Assembly: GCA_036389155.1 (NCBI GenBank)
Contig: DASVQN010000029.1
Span: forward strand, 12,919-76,918
Origin: CADCVT01 sp036389155
GTDB taxonomy: Bacteria; Actinomycetota; Thermoleophilia; Solirubrobacterales; Solirubrobacteraceae
Length of the DNA stretch: 64,000 bases
Direction of reading: 5' to 3'
Shown: positions 32,545 through 40,818 of the stretch, in pieces
Layout: every line of letters starts with the position of its first letter
Numbering within the stretch: the first letter of the stretch is position 1
The notes under the pieces: generated by a model
Seen by the model: only the letters and a program-made list of their open reading frames with translations
Databases searched by the model: none
What the model was told of the DNA's origin: nothing
Translations under genes and position numbers: made by a program

Positions 32545-33404
32545 CGGCGTGCGGCTTCCAGCAGGCCCCGCCGCTCGAGCATCGAGCGCACGACCGCGCG
32601 CTCGTCCTCGTCGGCCTCGATCAGGGGCAGGCGCAGCCCGGCCGTGCGGATCAGGCCGAGCATCTCCAGCGCAGCCTTCAGCGGGATCGGGTTGGCGGTG
32701 GAGAAGAGCGCCTCGACGACGTCCTGCAGCTCGGCATCGAGCTCGGCCCGCTGCTCGGGCTCGTCCACCATCCGGCGCATCATGTCCCCGACGAGGTGGC
32801 TGGCCACGGAGATGATCCCGGCGCCGCCCATGTCGAGCGTGCGGGCGAAGATGTCGTCGTTGCCGGCGTAGACGTCGAGGCCGTCGACGAGCGCCAGGTT
32901 GTCGTTGTTGGCCTGCTTGACGCCGGTGACGTTCTCGATCTGCGCGAGCTCGGCCAGCAGGTCGTTCGGCATATCCGTCCCGGTCCGGAGCGGGATGTTG
33001 TAGAGGATCACCGGCTTGTCGGTGGCCTTCGCCACCTCCTCGTAGTGCCGCAGGATCCCGCGCCGGTTCGGCCGCACGTAGTACGGCGTGACGACGAGGA
33101 CCGCGTCGACGCCGAGCTCGGTCGCCTTCTCGGTCATCCACACCGCGTGGGCGGTGTCGTTGGAGCCGGTGCCGGCCACGACCTTCGTGCCCTCCGGCTT
33201 CTCGGACACGGCGAGCTCGACGACGCGCAGGTGCTCGTCGTCGGCGAGCGTCGCCGCCTCGCCCGTCGAGCCGCACGCGACGACGCCGTCCGAGCCGTGG
33301 CCGCAGACGTGGCGCTGCAGCGCGACGAACGACTCCTCGTCGACGGCGAGCGAGGAGTCGAACGGTGTCGCGATGGCGGTGAGGATGGTGCCCAGGGCGG
33401 CCAC
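32541..33404 (-). CDS. dapA: 4-hydroxy-tetrahydrodipicolinate synthase
   Basis: Condenses pyruvate with aspartate semialdehyde, first step of the DAP/lysine branch. The 287-residue TIM-barrel protein has GSTGEAATLADDEH (pyruvate-binding Thr-Thr region here ST), the catalytic tyrosine in VVTPYYVRPNRRG, YNIPLRTG with the arginine-containing loop, and the Schiff-base lysine in TGVKQANND. GTG at 33404 gives the usual MAALGTILTAIATPF start. It begins 18 nt downstream of a small hypothetical gene and is coupled to rnj. Confidence 0.95.
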   Translation of the reverse strand: MAALGTILTAIATPFDSSLAVDEESFVALQRHVCGHGSDGVVACGSTGEAATLADDEHLRVVELAVSEKPEGTKVVAGTGSNDTAHAVWMTEKATELGVDAVLVVTPYYVRPNRRGILRHYEEVAKATDKPVILYNIPLRTGTDMPNDLLAELAQIENVTGVKQANNDNLALVDGLDVYAGNDDIFARTLDMGGAGIISVASHLVGDMMRRMVDEPEQRAELDAELQDVVEALFSTANPIPLKAALEMLGLIRTAGLRLPLIEADEDERAVVRSMLERRGLLEAARR

Positions 33405-33422
33405 GACCCTGGACAGTATCCG

Positions 33423-33830
33423 CTAGCCCAGCGGGTCGCCGCTCGTCATGCCGGGCAGCGGGCCGGACGGCGGGGGCGGCGGCGTCTCGCCCCGCTCGGC
33501 GTCGTGGCCCTGGCGGCTGCCGGGCTCGTCGGAGAGCAGCGGGTCGCCCTCGGCCTTCCCGGGCGCGCCGGCGTCGGCGGCGCCCGGAGCGGCGGGGTCG
33601 GGCGTCGGAGCGTGCGCGGGCTCGGCGACGGGCGGCGCGCTCGCCTGAGCCTCTGGCGGGGGCGCGGGGGTCGCGGGCTCGCCGACCGGGCGCCCGTGCG
33701 CGTCGTACTCGACGGCCGCGCCGCCGCCCCCGCCCGTCGAGCCCTGCTTCTCGTTGAAGCCCTTCTGGACCTCGTCGAGCTTCGACTGGGCCTGCTCGGC
33801 CATCTTCTTGGCCTTGTCCATGAATCCCAT
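33423..33830 (-). CDS. Small Pro/Ala-rich hypothetical protein
   Basis: 135 residues. The first 30 form an amphipathic helix (MGFMDKAKKMAEQAQSKLD followed by EVQKGFNEKQG), then a Gly-rich stretch and a low-complexity Pro/Ala/Glu region to the end (PPPPPSGPLPGMTSGDPLG). No transmembrane segment or catalytic motif. Similar short proteins with a DKAKK-type helix and disordered tail are common in actinobacteria and have no assigned role. It lies between dapB and dapA, same direction, so it travels with the DAP genes. Confidence 0.6.
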   Translation of the reverse strand: MGFMDKAKKMAEQAQSKLDEVQKGFNEKQGSTGGGGGAAVEYDAHGRPVGEPATPAPPPEAQASAPPVAEPAHAPTPDPAAPGAADAGAPGKAEGDPLLSDEPGSRQGHDAERGETPPPPPSGPLPGMTSGDPLG

Positions 33831-33874
33831 GGCGCGCAGTCAAGCGGGCGCGCCCGAGGAGCGCAAGGGGCGCG

Positions 33875-34603
33875 TCACTCCCCGCACTCCGGGACGCCGA
33901 CCGCCTTCGCCGTCTCCTTGGCGACCCGGCTCGACTCCTCGAGCTCCTTGCGCGCCTCGGTCAGGACGGTCGTCGGGTCGCCGCCGGACTCGAGCTCGTC
34001 GATGACCTCGTCGACGGTCTCGCGCCCCTTGCGGTTCGACCGCAGGGCGCGGTCGTGGGCCGCCTTCAGCTCCTCGGGCGGCTCGAGCTTCTCGACGCGC
34101 GCGATGGCCTTCGCGTTGATGTCGCGCAGCCGCGTGAGGTAGTCGGCGATCGCCTCCGGCGTCGCGCGCGTCGGCTGCTCGACCTCGTTCGTCTGGCGGT
34201 CGGACTCGGTGCAGATCCTCTTCATCTCGGCGCGGTACTCCTCGGGCGAGAGCGCGTCGTCGCCGCCGCAGCCGGCGAGCGCGGCCGCGAGGATGACGGT
34301 CACGAGGGGTCGGCGCAGGGCGTCGGTGAATCGCTTCGGGACGCGGGCGTCGTCGCCCTCCTCCCACAGCGTCACGACGAGCAGCTCGCCGCGCGGGACG
34401 TCGTGCACGCACACGTAGACGAGCCCGGCGTCCCGGACGTCGCGCACGAGCGTCCGGCCGCGCTCGCCGGGCTCGACGCGGCCTGCCTCCCACGCCCGCG
34501 ACGCCCGCTGCACGATCTCGGCCTTCGCGTCGAGCGTCCCGCGCACCCGCTGGGCGTAGCGCTCGGCGGCGTGGTCGGTGACCGCGATCAGGACGCCGGC
34601 CAC
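33875..34603 (-). CDS. In-frame joined small domain plus lipoprotein-like region
   Basis: A single 242-codon frame with two unlike halves. Residues ~1-85 are a small soluble domain (VTDHAAERYAQRVRGTLDAK, then LVYVCVHDVPRGELLVVTLW) of unknown family. Residues ~90-242 look like a lipoprotein: RRPLVTVILAAALAGCGGDD has a classic lipobox (LAGC) followed by a helical, charged domain ending AVGVPECGE. A signal peptide inside a protein is not usable, so either these are two genes whose boundary lacks a stop (second start at GTG in LVTV or CTG before RRP) or a recent fusion. First start is GTG 34603 or CTG 34591, which would make a CTGA overlap with dapB. Confidence 0.55.
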   Translation of the reverse strand: MAGVLIAVTDHAAERYAQRVRGTLDAKAEIVQRASRAWEAGRVEPGERGRTLVRDVRDAGLVYVCVHDVPRGELLVVTLWEEGDDARVPKRFTDALRRPLVTVILAAALAGCGGDDALSPEEYRAEMKRICTESDRQTNEVEQPTRATPEAIADYLTRLRDINAKAIARVEKLEPPEELKAAHDRALRSNRKGRETVDEVIDELESGGDPTTVLTEARKELEESSRVAKETAKAVGVPECGE

Positions 34604-35247
34604 AGCAGGTGCTCGAGCCCGACGACCGGCGACCCGGTCAGGGAGCCGACCTTGCGCACCGCGAGCAGCACGCCGGGCATGAACGACTCGCGGTCGAGCG
34701 AGTCGTGTCTGATGGTGAGCGTCTGCCCGAGGTCGCCCAGGATGACCTCCTGGTGCGCCACGAGGCCGGGCAGGCGGACCGAGTGGATCGGGACGTCGCC
34801 GTCCATCATCTCCGCCGTCCGCGCCGCGGTGCCCGACGGCTTGTCGAGCTTGCGGTCGTGGTGCAGCTCGACGATCTCCGCCTTGGCCATGTGCCTCGAC
34901 GCCTCCGCGGCGAAGCGCATCATCAGCACGGCGCCGATCGCGAAGTTCGGGGCGAAGAGGACGTTCGCCGGCGACTGGACCCCGCGCACCGCGTCGACGT
35001 CCCACCCCGACGTCCCGACGACCGCGTGGACGCCGGCGTCGAGGCAGGCGAGGACGTTGTCGAGCGCCGTGTCGGGCCGGGTGAAGTCGACCACGACGTC
35101 CGCGCCGGCGAGGACGTCGGAGAGCGGCGTGTCGAGCGCGGGATCGGCACGGCCGGTCAGCGTCATGTCGTCGGCGCCCTCCACCGCGCGGCAAACCGCC
35201 TCCCCCATGCGCCCGGCGGCGCCGGACACCGCGACGCGGATGCTCAC
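34588..35247 (-). CDS. dapB: 4-hydroxy-tetrahydrodipicolinate reductase
   Basis: NAD(P)H-dependent second enzyme of the DAP branch. 219 residues, shorter than the enteric ~270 form. Nucleotide-binding motif VSGAAGRMGEAV (7-18), DVVVDFTRPD, GTSGWD, APNFAIGAVLMM, and the catalytic/substrate motif ELHHDRKLDKPSGTA are all intact. GTG 35247 overlaps the stop of the M16 peptidase gene in a GTGA junction; this peptidase-dapB order is conserved in many actinobacteria. Confidence 0.94.
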   Translation of the reverse strand: MSIRVAVSGAAGRMGEAVCRAVEGADDMTLTGRADPALDTPLSDVLAGADVVVDFTRPDTALDNVLACLDAGVHAVVGTSGWDVDAVRGVQSPANVLFAPNFAIGAVLMMRFAAEASRHMAKAEIVELHHDRKLDKPSGTAARTAEMMDGDVPIHSVRLPGLVAHQEVILGDLGQTLTIRHDSLDRESFMPGVLLAVRKVGSLTGSPVVGLEHLLWPAS

Positions 35248-36527
35248 GCCGCCGCCAGCTCGGGCGAGACCGGCTCGAGCGCGGCCCGGAACGCCGCCTC
35301 GTCGCCTCCGACGCCGGCCGCGCTCAGCCGCTCGGGCGCGAACAGCTCGCCCGCCAGCCCGGCGAGGTCCTCCTGCGTGACGGCGTCGATGCGCTCGACG
35401 ATCTCGTCCACCGACAGCAGCGGCAGACCGGCGAGCAGCGAGGACCCCATGCGGTTCATCCGCGCGAGCGTCGACTCGAGCCCGAGCACGACGCGCCCCT
35501 TCACGTTCTCCTTCGCCCGCGCGAGCTCCTCGGCCGACACCGGCTCGGCCCGCACGCGCGCGAGCTCGTCAGCCACCACCTTCAGGGCGGGGGCGACGTT
35601 GTCGGGCCGCGTGCCGACGTACAGGCCGACCTGGCCGGTCCCGGCGAACAGCGACTGGAAGGTGTAGACCGCGTACGCCAGGCCGCGCTTCTCGCGCACC
35701 TCCTGGAACAGGCGCGACGAGGAGGTCCCGCCGAGGATCGCGTCGAGCACGCGCAGCGCATAGCGCCGCTCGTCGTCGCGCGCGATGCCCGGCCCGCCGA
35801 GGCAGACGTGCACCTGCTCGGTCTCCTTCGTCAGGAAGCGCAGCGTCGCGGGCGTCGGCTCCGGCGGCACGTACGGGGGCGGCGCGGTCGCGCCGACGCG
35901 CTCGGCCTCCACCCGCTGGACCAGCGCCACGAGGTCGTCGTGGTCGACCGACCCGGCCGCGGCCACGACGACGTTCTCGGGCACGTAGCGAGCCGCGTGG
36001 AACGACGCGAGGCCCGCGGCCGGGGTGGACGCCACGACGTCGGCGCGCCCGATGATCGCCCGCCCCAGCGCGTGCCCGGGGAAGACGGCCTCGCCGAGGA
36101 CGTCGAAGACCTTGTCCTGCGGGTCGTCCTCGTACATCGCGATCTCCTCGAGGACGATCTGGCGCTCGTTGGCCAGGTCGTCCTCGCCGAACCGCGGTCG
36201 CCAGACCATGTCCCCGATGACGTCGAGCGCCTCGGGGACGTGCACGTCGAGCACGCGCGCGTAGACCGACGTGGTCTCCTTGCCCGTGCCGGCGTTGAGC
36301 TCGGCGCCCATCGCGTCGAACAGCTGGTCGATCTCGAGGGAGCCGTACTTCTCGGTCCCCCGGAACAGCATGTGCTCGATGAGGTGGGAGAGCCCGGCGT
36401 GCGAGTCGTCCTCGCCCGCCGAGCCCGTGCCGATCCAGAACCCGAGCGCCGCGGATCGCACCGAGTCCATGCGCTCGGTGACGACCCGGACACCCGAGTC
36501 CAGGACGGTGATCCGCGGAGCCTCCAG
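35244..36527 (-). CDS. M16 family (insulinase-like) zinc peptidase
   Basis: Inverted-zinc-motif peptidase, 427 residues from CTG 36527. The HxxEH site is GLSHLIEHMLFRGTEKY, and the distant zinc Glu lies in NERQIVLEEIAMYEDDP. The C-terminal half is the non-catalytic M16 repeat (VQVEAERVG region, then GGTSSSRLFQEVREKRGLAY with the conserved R-Y elements). ATG 36470 would cut off the conserved first β-strands (ITVLDSGVRVVTE), and the pnp stop lies one codon before CTG 36527, so CTG is the best start although no clear Shine-Dalgarno is seen. pnp-M16-dapB is the usual order. Confidence 0.88.
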   Translation of the reverse strand: MEAPRITVLDSGVRVVTERMDSVRSAALGFWIGTGSAGEDDSHAGLSHLIEHMLFRGTEKYGSLEIDQLFDAMGAELNAGTGKETTSVYARVLDVHVPEALDVIGDMVWRPRFGEDDLANERQIVLEEIAMYEDDPQDKVFDVLGEAVFPGHALGRAIIGRADVVASTPAAGLASFHAARYVPENVVVAAAGSVDHDDLVALVQRVEAERVGATAPPPYVPPEPTPATLRFLTKETEQVHVCLGGPGIARDDERRYALRVLDAILGGTSSSRLFQEVREKRGLAYAVYTFQSLFAGTGQVGLYVGTRPDNVAPALKVVADELARVRAEPVSAEELARAKENVKGRVVLGLESTLARMNRMGSSLLAGLPLLSVDEIVERIDAVTQEDLAGLAGELFAPERLSAAGVGGDEAAFRAALEPVSPELAAA

Positions 36528-36530
36528 GGC

Positions 36531-38834
36531 TTAGTCGCGGTCGCGATCGCTGTGGCGCCGCGGGCGGCCGGAGCCCCGGTCGCCGCCGCGGTCGCCGCGG
36601 TCGCCGCCGCCGCGCCCGCCACGGTCCCCGCCGCGGCCGCCGCGGTCGCGGTCGCCGCCGCGCTCACGGCGCGCGCCGCCGTTGCCGCCGCCGGCGCCGA
36701 TGGCGCTCAGCTCCTCGGCCGACTTGCCCTCGATCGCCGGGTCGCTCGCCAGGCGCAGCCCGATGCGGCCGCGCTCGCGGTCGACCTCGACCACGCGGAC
36801 GTGGATCTCGTCGCCCTTGTTGATGACCTCCTCGACCGTGTCGGGCCGCTGGCCCGGCGCGATGTTGGAGATGTGCAGCAGGCCGTCGGTGCCCTTCGAC
36901 AGCTCGACGAACGCGCCGAACGTCGTCGTCTTGACGACCTTCGCGTTCGGGAACTCGTCGCCGACCTCGACCTCCTTCATCATGGTCGTGATCCGCTCGG
37001 CGAGCGCGTCGCCCAGCTCGCCGTTCGACGAGTAGACCAGGACCTGGCCCTCGTCGTTGACGTCGATCTGCGACTCGAACTCCTCCTGCAGGCCGCGGAT
37101 CGTCTCGCCGCCCTTGCCGATCAGCATGCCGATCTGCGACGGGTCGATCTTGAGCTGGATGATGCGCGGCGCGTGCGGCTTGAGCTCGGTCCGCGGCGCG
37201 TCGATCACTTCGGCCATCTTGCCGAGGATGAACGTGCGCGCCTCCTTGGCCTGCGAGAGCGCGTTGCGCATGATCTCGAGCGTGACGCCCGTGATCTTGA
37301 TGTCCATCTGCAGCGCGGTGATGCCGTCCTCGGTGCCGGCGACCTTGAAGTCCATGTCGCCGAGGTGGTCCTCCACGCCCGCGATGTCGGTGAGCACGAC
37401 GTAGTCGTCGCCCTCCTTGATGAGGCCCATCGCGATGCCGGCCACGGGCGCCTTGATCGGCACGCCGGCGTCCATCAGCGCGAGCGACGAGCCGCACACC
37501 GACGCCATCGACGACGACCCGTTGGACTCGAGGATGTCCGAGACCACGCGGATCGTGTACGGGAAGTCCTCGGTCGACGGGACGACCGGGATCAGCGCCC
37601 GCTCCGCGAGCGCCCCGTGGCCGATGTCACGGCGCTTGGGGCCGCGCATGAAGCCGGCCTCCCCGACGCTGAACGGCGGGAAGTTGTAGTGGTGGAAGTA
37701 GTACTTGTGCGTCTCGAGCCCGAGGGTGTCGAGGCGCATCTCCTCCTTCAGCGTGCCCAGCGCGGCGACCGAGAGCGCCTGCGTCTGGCCGCGCTGGAAG
37801 AGCGCCGAGCCGTGGCCGCGCGGCAGCAGCCCGGCCTCGATGTAGATGTCGCGGATCTCCTCCGTGCCGCGCCCGTCCGGACGCAGCTTGCGGACGGCGA
37901 TGCGCTCGCGGACCGTGGTCTTCTCGAGCTTGTCGAACGCCTTCTGCACCGCCATGCGGCGCTCGGCGTCCTCGGCGTCCGGCGCGAAGCGCTCGAGCAC
38001 CTCGGCCTCGACGGCCTTCGTCGCGTCCTGGCGGGCGAGCTTGTCCTCGACGGACGTCGCCTCGTCGACCTTCTGGCCGAACGCCTCGGTCAGCTCCGAG
38101 TACAGGCCCTCGTCGATCGAGGGACCCTCGTGCTGGACCTTCTCCTTGCCGGCGGCCTCGCGCAGCTCGTGCTGGGCGGCGCACAGCTTCTTGATCTCGC
38201 CGTGCGCGATGTCGAGCGCGTCGAGGATCTCGGCCTCGGGCACCTCGTTGGCGCCCGCCTCGACCATGAGGATGGCCTCCTCGGTGCCGGCGACCACGAG
38301 GTCGAGGTCGCTCAGGCCCTCGGCGAGGTCGGCCTCGCTGGGGTTGACGACGAAGTTGCCCTCGATCTTGCCGATGCGCACCGCGCCGACGGGGGTCGGG
38401 AGCGGGACCGGCGAGATCATCAGCGCGGCGGACGCGCCGTTCATCGCCAGGATGTCGTACGGGTGGACGTGGTCGACGCTGAGCGGGATTCCGACCAGCT
38501 GCGTCTCGTAGCGCCAGTTCTTGGGGAACAGCGGGCGCAGCGGGCGGTCGATCATGCGCGCGGTCAGCGTCGCCTCCGTGCCGGAGCGACCCTCGCGCTT
38601 GAAGAACGAGCCGGGGATCTTGCCCGCGGCGTACATGCGCTCCTCGATGTCCACCGTGAGGGGCAGGAAGTCCGCGTCGCGGAGGTTGCCCATGGTCGCG
38701 GTGCTGAGGACCACGGTGTCGCCCTGACGGACGACGACGGCGCCGCTGGCCTGCTTGGCGAGCTTCCCCGTCTCGAAGGTGATCTCGGTGCCGGCGATGT
38801 CGACCGAAACGGTCTTCACGGCATTGGGATCCAT
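36531..38834 (-). CDS. pnp: Polyribonucleotide nucleotidyltransferase
   Basis: Phosphorolytic 3'-5' exoribonuclease and polyadenylating enzyme. 767 residues: first RNase PH domain, helical linker, second RNase PH domain with the active-site segment SNGSSSMASVCGSSLALMDAG and IAMGLIKEGDDYVVLTDI, KH domain (IGMLIGKGGETIRGLQEE) and S1 domain (GAFVELSKGTDGLLHISNI). The last ~50 residues are an Arg/Gly/Asp repeat tail (GGDRGGRGGGDRGDR), likely disordered and RNA-binding. Strong AGGAG ribosome binding site in front of ATG 38834. rpsO, its usual neighbour, is 2 kb upstream with unrelated genes between. Confidence 0.96.
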   Translation of the reverse strand: MDPNAVKTVSVDIAGTEITFETGKLAKQASGAVVVRQGDTVVLSTATMGNLRDADFLPLTVDIEERMYAAGKIPGSFFKREGRSGTEATLTARMIDRPLRPLFPKNWRYETQLVGIPLSVDHVHPYDILAMNGASAALMISPVPLPTPVGAVRIGKIEGNFVVNPSEADLAEGLSDLDLVVAGTEEAILMVEAGANEVPEAEILDALDIAHGEIKKLCAAQHELREAAGKEKVQHEGPSIDEGLYSELTEAFGQKVDEATSVEDKLARQDATKAVEAEVLERFAPDAEDAERRMAVQKAFDKLEKTTVRERIAVRKLRPDGRGTEEIRDIYIEAGLLPRGHGSALFQRGQTQALSVAALGTLKEEMRLDTLGLETHKYYFHHYNFPPFSVGEAGFMRGPKRRDIGHGALAERALIPVVPSTEDFPYTIRVVSDILESNGSSSMASVCGSSLALMDAGVPIKAPVAGIAMGLIKEGDDYVVLTDIAGVEDHLGDMDFKVAGTEDGITALQMDIKITGVTLEIMRNALSQAKEARTFILGKMAEVIDAPRTELKPHAPRIIQLKIDPSQIGMLIGKGGETIRGLQEEFESQIDVNDEGQVLVYSSNGELGDALAERITTMMKEVEVGDEFPNAKVVKTTTFGAFVELSKGTDGLLHISNIAPGQRPDTVEEVINKGDEIHVRVVEVDRERGRIGLRLASDPAIEGKSAEELSAIGAGGGNGGARRERGGDRDRGGRGGDRGGRGGGDRGDRGGDRGSGRPRRHSDRDRD

Positions 38835-38940
38835 ATTTTGTTGTCTCCTCTTGGGCCGCCCGTCGGATTCGGCGTGCCCCGTCTTTGCTTCGTTCTCTTC
38901 GTTCCGATCCGGACGGAGGATAGCGGCGTACGTCGCTTTC
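38835..38940 (-). promoter_or_regulatory. pnp leader region
   Basis: 106 bp upstream of pnp, AT-richer than its surroundings. It contains a direct repeat GAACGAAG twice in a row (period 9) and the AGGAG ribosome binding site, and a TATCCT hexamer (complement of 38917-38922) that could be a -10 element with no convincing -35. PNPase leaders are often sites of autoregulation in other bacteria; no specific element was recognised here. Confidence 0.35.
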
Positions 38941-39408
38941 CTACCTGAAGAGCGCGGGAGTGGTCGTGGCCCCGGCGCGCAGCGCCTCGCGGGTGTCGCG
39001 CCGGACCCGCTCGGCGGCCCGCTCGCCGCGGCGATCCTCCTCGAAGCGGCCGAGGTCGAGGCCGAGCTCTCGGGCGAGCGCCCATAGGTGCGGGTCGTCG
39101 ATCCGCCCCTGGTCGGCGTAGAGCGAGTCGTGGAACGGCCAGAACGCGCCCTGGCTCGCCGCGGCCTCCGCGGCGTGGGCCAGCGCGAGTGCGCGCGGGT
39201 GCCTGGCCTTCAGCGCGAGGTGGCGGAACACGACCCGCACGGTCTCGGACTGGAGCCGCTGGTGCGCGACCGCGCAGCGCGGGCAGGTGAAGTCGGCGTA
39301 CATGACGACCAGCGGCGCGTCGTCGGGCCCGCGGACGTGGTCGTCCGGTCGGATGGCGGGGACCGGTGCGCTCGTGAGGTCGGAGATGCGTACACGGTAC
39401 GTGCGCAT
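38941..39408 (-). CDS. Truncated DsbA/thioredoxin-like protein
   Basis: 155 residues from ATG 39408. A thioredoxin-type active site is present, VVMYADFTCPRCAVAHQRL (CPRC), followed by the helical insertion of the DsbA-like Thioredoxin_4 group (HPRALALAHAAEAAASQGAF, WPFHDSLYADQ). The protein stops at TTTPALFR, just at the cis-proline loop, so the last strand and helix of the fold are missing; no continuation is visible in other frames. It has no signal peptide. Its start overlaps that of the divergent SRPBCC gene. It may be a decaying gene or a minimal cytosolic version. Confidence 0.6.
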   Translation of the reverse strand: MRTYRVRISDLTSAPVPAIRPDDHVRGPDDAPLVVMYADFTCPRCAVAHQRLQSETVRVVFRHLALKARHPRALALAHAAEAAASQGAFWPFHDSLYADQGRIDDPHLWALARELGLDLGRFEEDRRGERAAERVRRDTREALRAGATTTPALFR

Positions 39409-39907
39409 CCACGTGCTGGAGAGGGAGCAGCGCCTCCCGGCCCCACCCGCTGCCGTCTTCCCGTTCTTCGCCGACGCCCGCAACCTCGAGGCGATCACGC
39501 CTCCGCTGCTGCGCTTCCGCGTCGTCACCCCCGAGCCGATCGTCATGCGGCCGGGCACGGTGATCCAGTACCGGCTGCGCCTGCGGGGCGTGTCGATGAG
39601 CTGGCTGACGACGATCCAGGAGTGGGACCCGCCGCACCGGTTCGTCGACGTGCAGCTGCGCGGCCCGTACGCCCTGTGGCACCACCAGCACGACCTGCGC
39701 GACGACGGCGAGGGCGGGACGGTCATGCGCGACACGGTCCACTACGCGATCGGCTTCGGGCCGTTCGGCGAGCTCGCGCACCGGCTGCTCGTGCGGCGCG
39801 ATCTGGAGGCGATCTTCGACTTTCGCGCACAGCGGGTACAGCGTTTGACATGCGCCGACCTTCGCCCGCCACCGTCATCGCCTTCCTCGCCCTCTGCGTC
39901 GCCCTGA
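39386..39907 (+). CDS. SRPBCC-family (START-like) ligand-binding protein
   Basis: About 173 residues. The pattern VLEREQRLPAPPAAVFPFFADARNLEAITPP, then WDPPHRFVDVQLRGPYALWHHQHD and GGTVMRDTVHYAIGFG, is that of a small SRPBCC group with a hydrophobic cavity, often near NAD-dependent epimerases. ATG 39386 follows GGAG closely and overlaps the divergent thioredoxin-like start by 23 bp; GTG 39401 or GTG 39413 would reduce or abolish that overlap. The C-terminal tail past FDFRAQRVQ is read in the start region of the next gene (58-bp overlap) and is probably not conserved. Confidence 0.75.
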   Translation: MRTRYVRIHVLEREQRLPAPPAAVFPFFADARNLEAITPPLLRFRVVTPEPIVMRPGTVIQYRLRLRGVSMSWLTTIQEWDPPHRFVDVQLRGPYALWHHQHDLRDDGEGGTVMRDTVHYAIGFGPFGELAHRLLVRRDLEAIFDFRAQRVQRLTCADLRPPPSSPSSPSASP

Positions 39908-40335
39908 GCGGCGTCGCGTACGCGGCGTCGCTGGGGCCGGACACGGTCGGCCCGATCGAGCTGAAGGAGCCGTCGGTCGGCACCGAGCAGGTCAAGAACC
40001 GCTCGCTCCGGCGCGCTGACTTCGCGAAGAACCAGATCCCGCGCGGGCCGCGCGGCAGGCAGGGCAAGCCGGGCGCGACGAACGTCGTCGAGCGCCACGC
40101 GAGCGGCGACGACGTCCCCGCCGGCGAGATCCGCTCGGTCACCGTGCGGTGTGAGGGCGACGAGCGCGCGACCGGCGGCGGAGGCGGCTTCGCCGGGCCG
40201 CCGACGACGAACGACAAGCTCGTCGAGTCGATCCCGGTCGGCGACGCGCCGCCCTCGTCGTGGAGGATCACCCTCTTCAACGGCGCCGAGCGCCCGCGCC
40301 AGCCCGTCGCCTACATCATCTGCGCGGCGCCCTGA
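39850..40335 (+). CDS. Secreted protein with short collagen-like stretch
   Basis: 161 residues with a signal peptide (MRRPSPATVIAFLALCVALS then GVAYA), then GTEQVKNRSLRRADF, a short Gly-X-Y run (GPRGRQGKPG) and a β-rich domain with two cysteines (TVRCEGDE and YIICAAP) that may pair. Proteins with this exact style of N-terminus and linker occur in many copies in Solirubrobacterales genomes; function unknown. It overlaps the SRPBCC gene by 58 bp and ends 1 bp before the convergent peroxiredoxin stop. Confidence 0.75.
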   Translation: MRRPSPATVIAFLALCVALSGVAYAASLGPDTVGPIELKEPSVGTEQVKNRSLRRADFAKNQIPRGPRGRQGKPGATNVVERHASGDDVPAGEIRSVTVRCEGDERATGGGGGFAGPPTTNDKLVESIPVGDAPPSSWRITLFNGAERPRQPVAYIICAAP

Positions 40336-40336
40336 G

Positions 40337-40810
40337 CTACGCGGTCTGGGCGCCGGCGGCGAGGCCGTCGAAGATGAGGTTCGCGCCGGGCAGCACGCCG
40401 GGGTGGTCGCCCTCCCAGCTCCACTGCACGACGCCCTCGGGGTTCACGATCACGAGCGCGCGGGTCGGCATCCCGCCCTTCTCGAAGTAGACGCCGAAGG
40501 CCTTCGACGTCTCCCCCTTGGGCTCGAAGTCCGACAGCTGCGGGATGCTGATCCCGAGCTTCTCCTTGAACGCCTTCTGCGACCAGATCGCGTCGCACGA
40601 GACGCCGTAGAGCTTCGCGCCCTGGGCCTCGAACTCGTCGAGGACCTCCTCGTAGATCTGGAACTGGTCCGTGCAGACCGGGCTGAAGGCGAACGGGTAG
40701 AAGACGAGGACGCTCGTCTGCCCGAGCAGGCTCTCGCGCGTGAAGTGCTCGCCGCTCTCGTCGCGGAGCCGGAAGTCCGGCGCAGCGGTTCCCGCGGCGA
40801 TGACCGGCAT
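40337..40810 (-). CDS. Peroxiredoxin (AhpE-like)
   Basis: Reduces peroxides through a cysteine sulfenic acid. 157 residues; the peroxidatic cysteine is in FYPFAFSPVCTDQ, a PxxxT/S-x-x-C site, with a second Cys in YGVSCDAIWSQ and the conserved Arg in GMPTRALVIVN. The AFSPVC context and LSDFEPKGETSKAFGVY resemble mycobacterial AhpE more than bacterioferritin-comigratory protein. It lies just downstream of rpsO in the same direction (8-nt gap), an insertion in the usual rpsO-pnp pair. Confidence 0.9.
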   Translation of the reverse strand: MPVIAAGTAAPDFRLRDESGEHFTRESLLGQTSVLVFYPFAFSPVCTDQFQIYEEVLDEFEAQGAKLYGVSCDAIWSQKAFKEKLGISIPQLSDFEPKGETSKAFGVYFEKGGMPTRALVIVNPEGVVQWSWEGDHPGVLPGANLIFDGLAAGAQTA

Positions 40811-40818
40811 CGACGGCG

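Noticed and set aside
35808..38948. 1046-codon plus-strand frame opposite pnp and the M16 gene
   Set aside because: Low-complexity Arg/Asp/Leu/Val translation with no motifs, mirroring the coding strand; a GC-rich antisense shadow.
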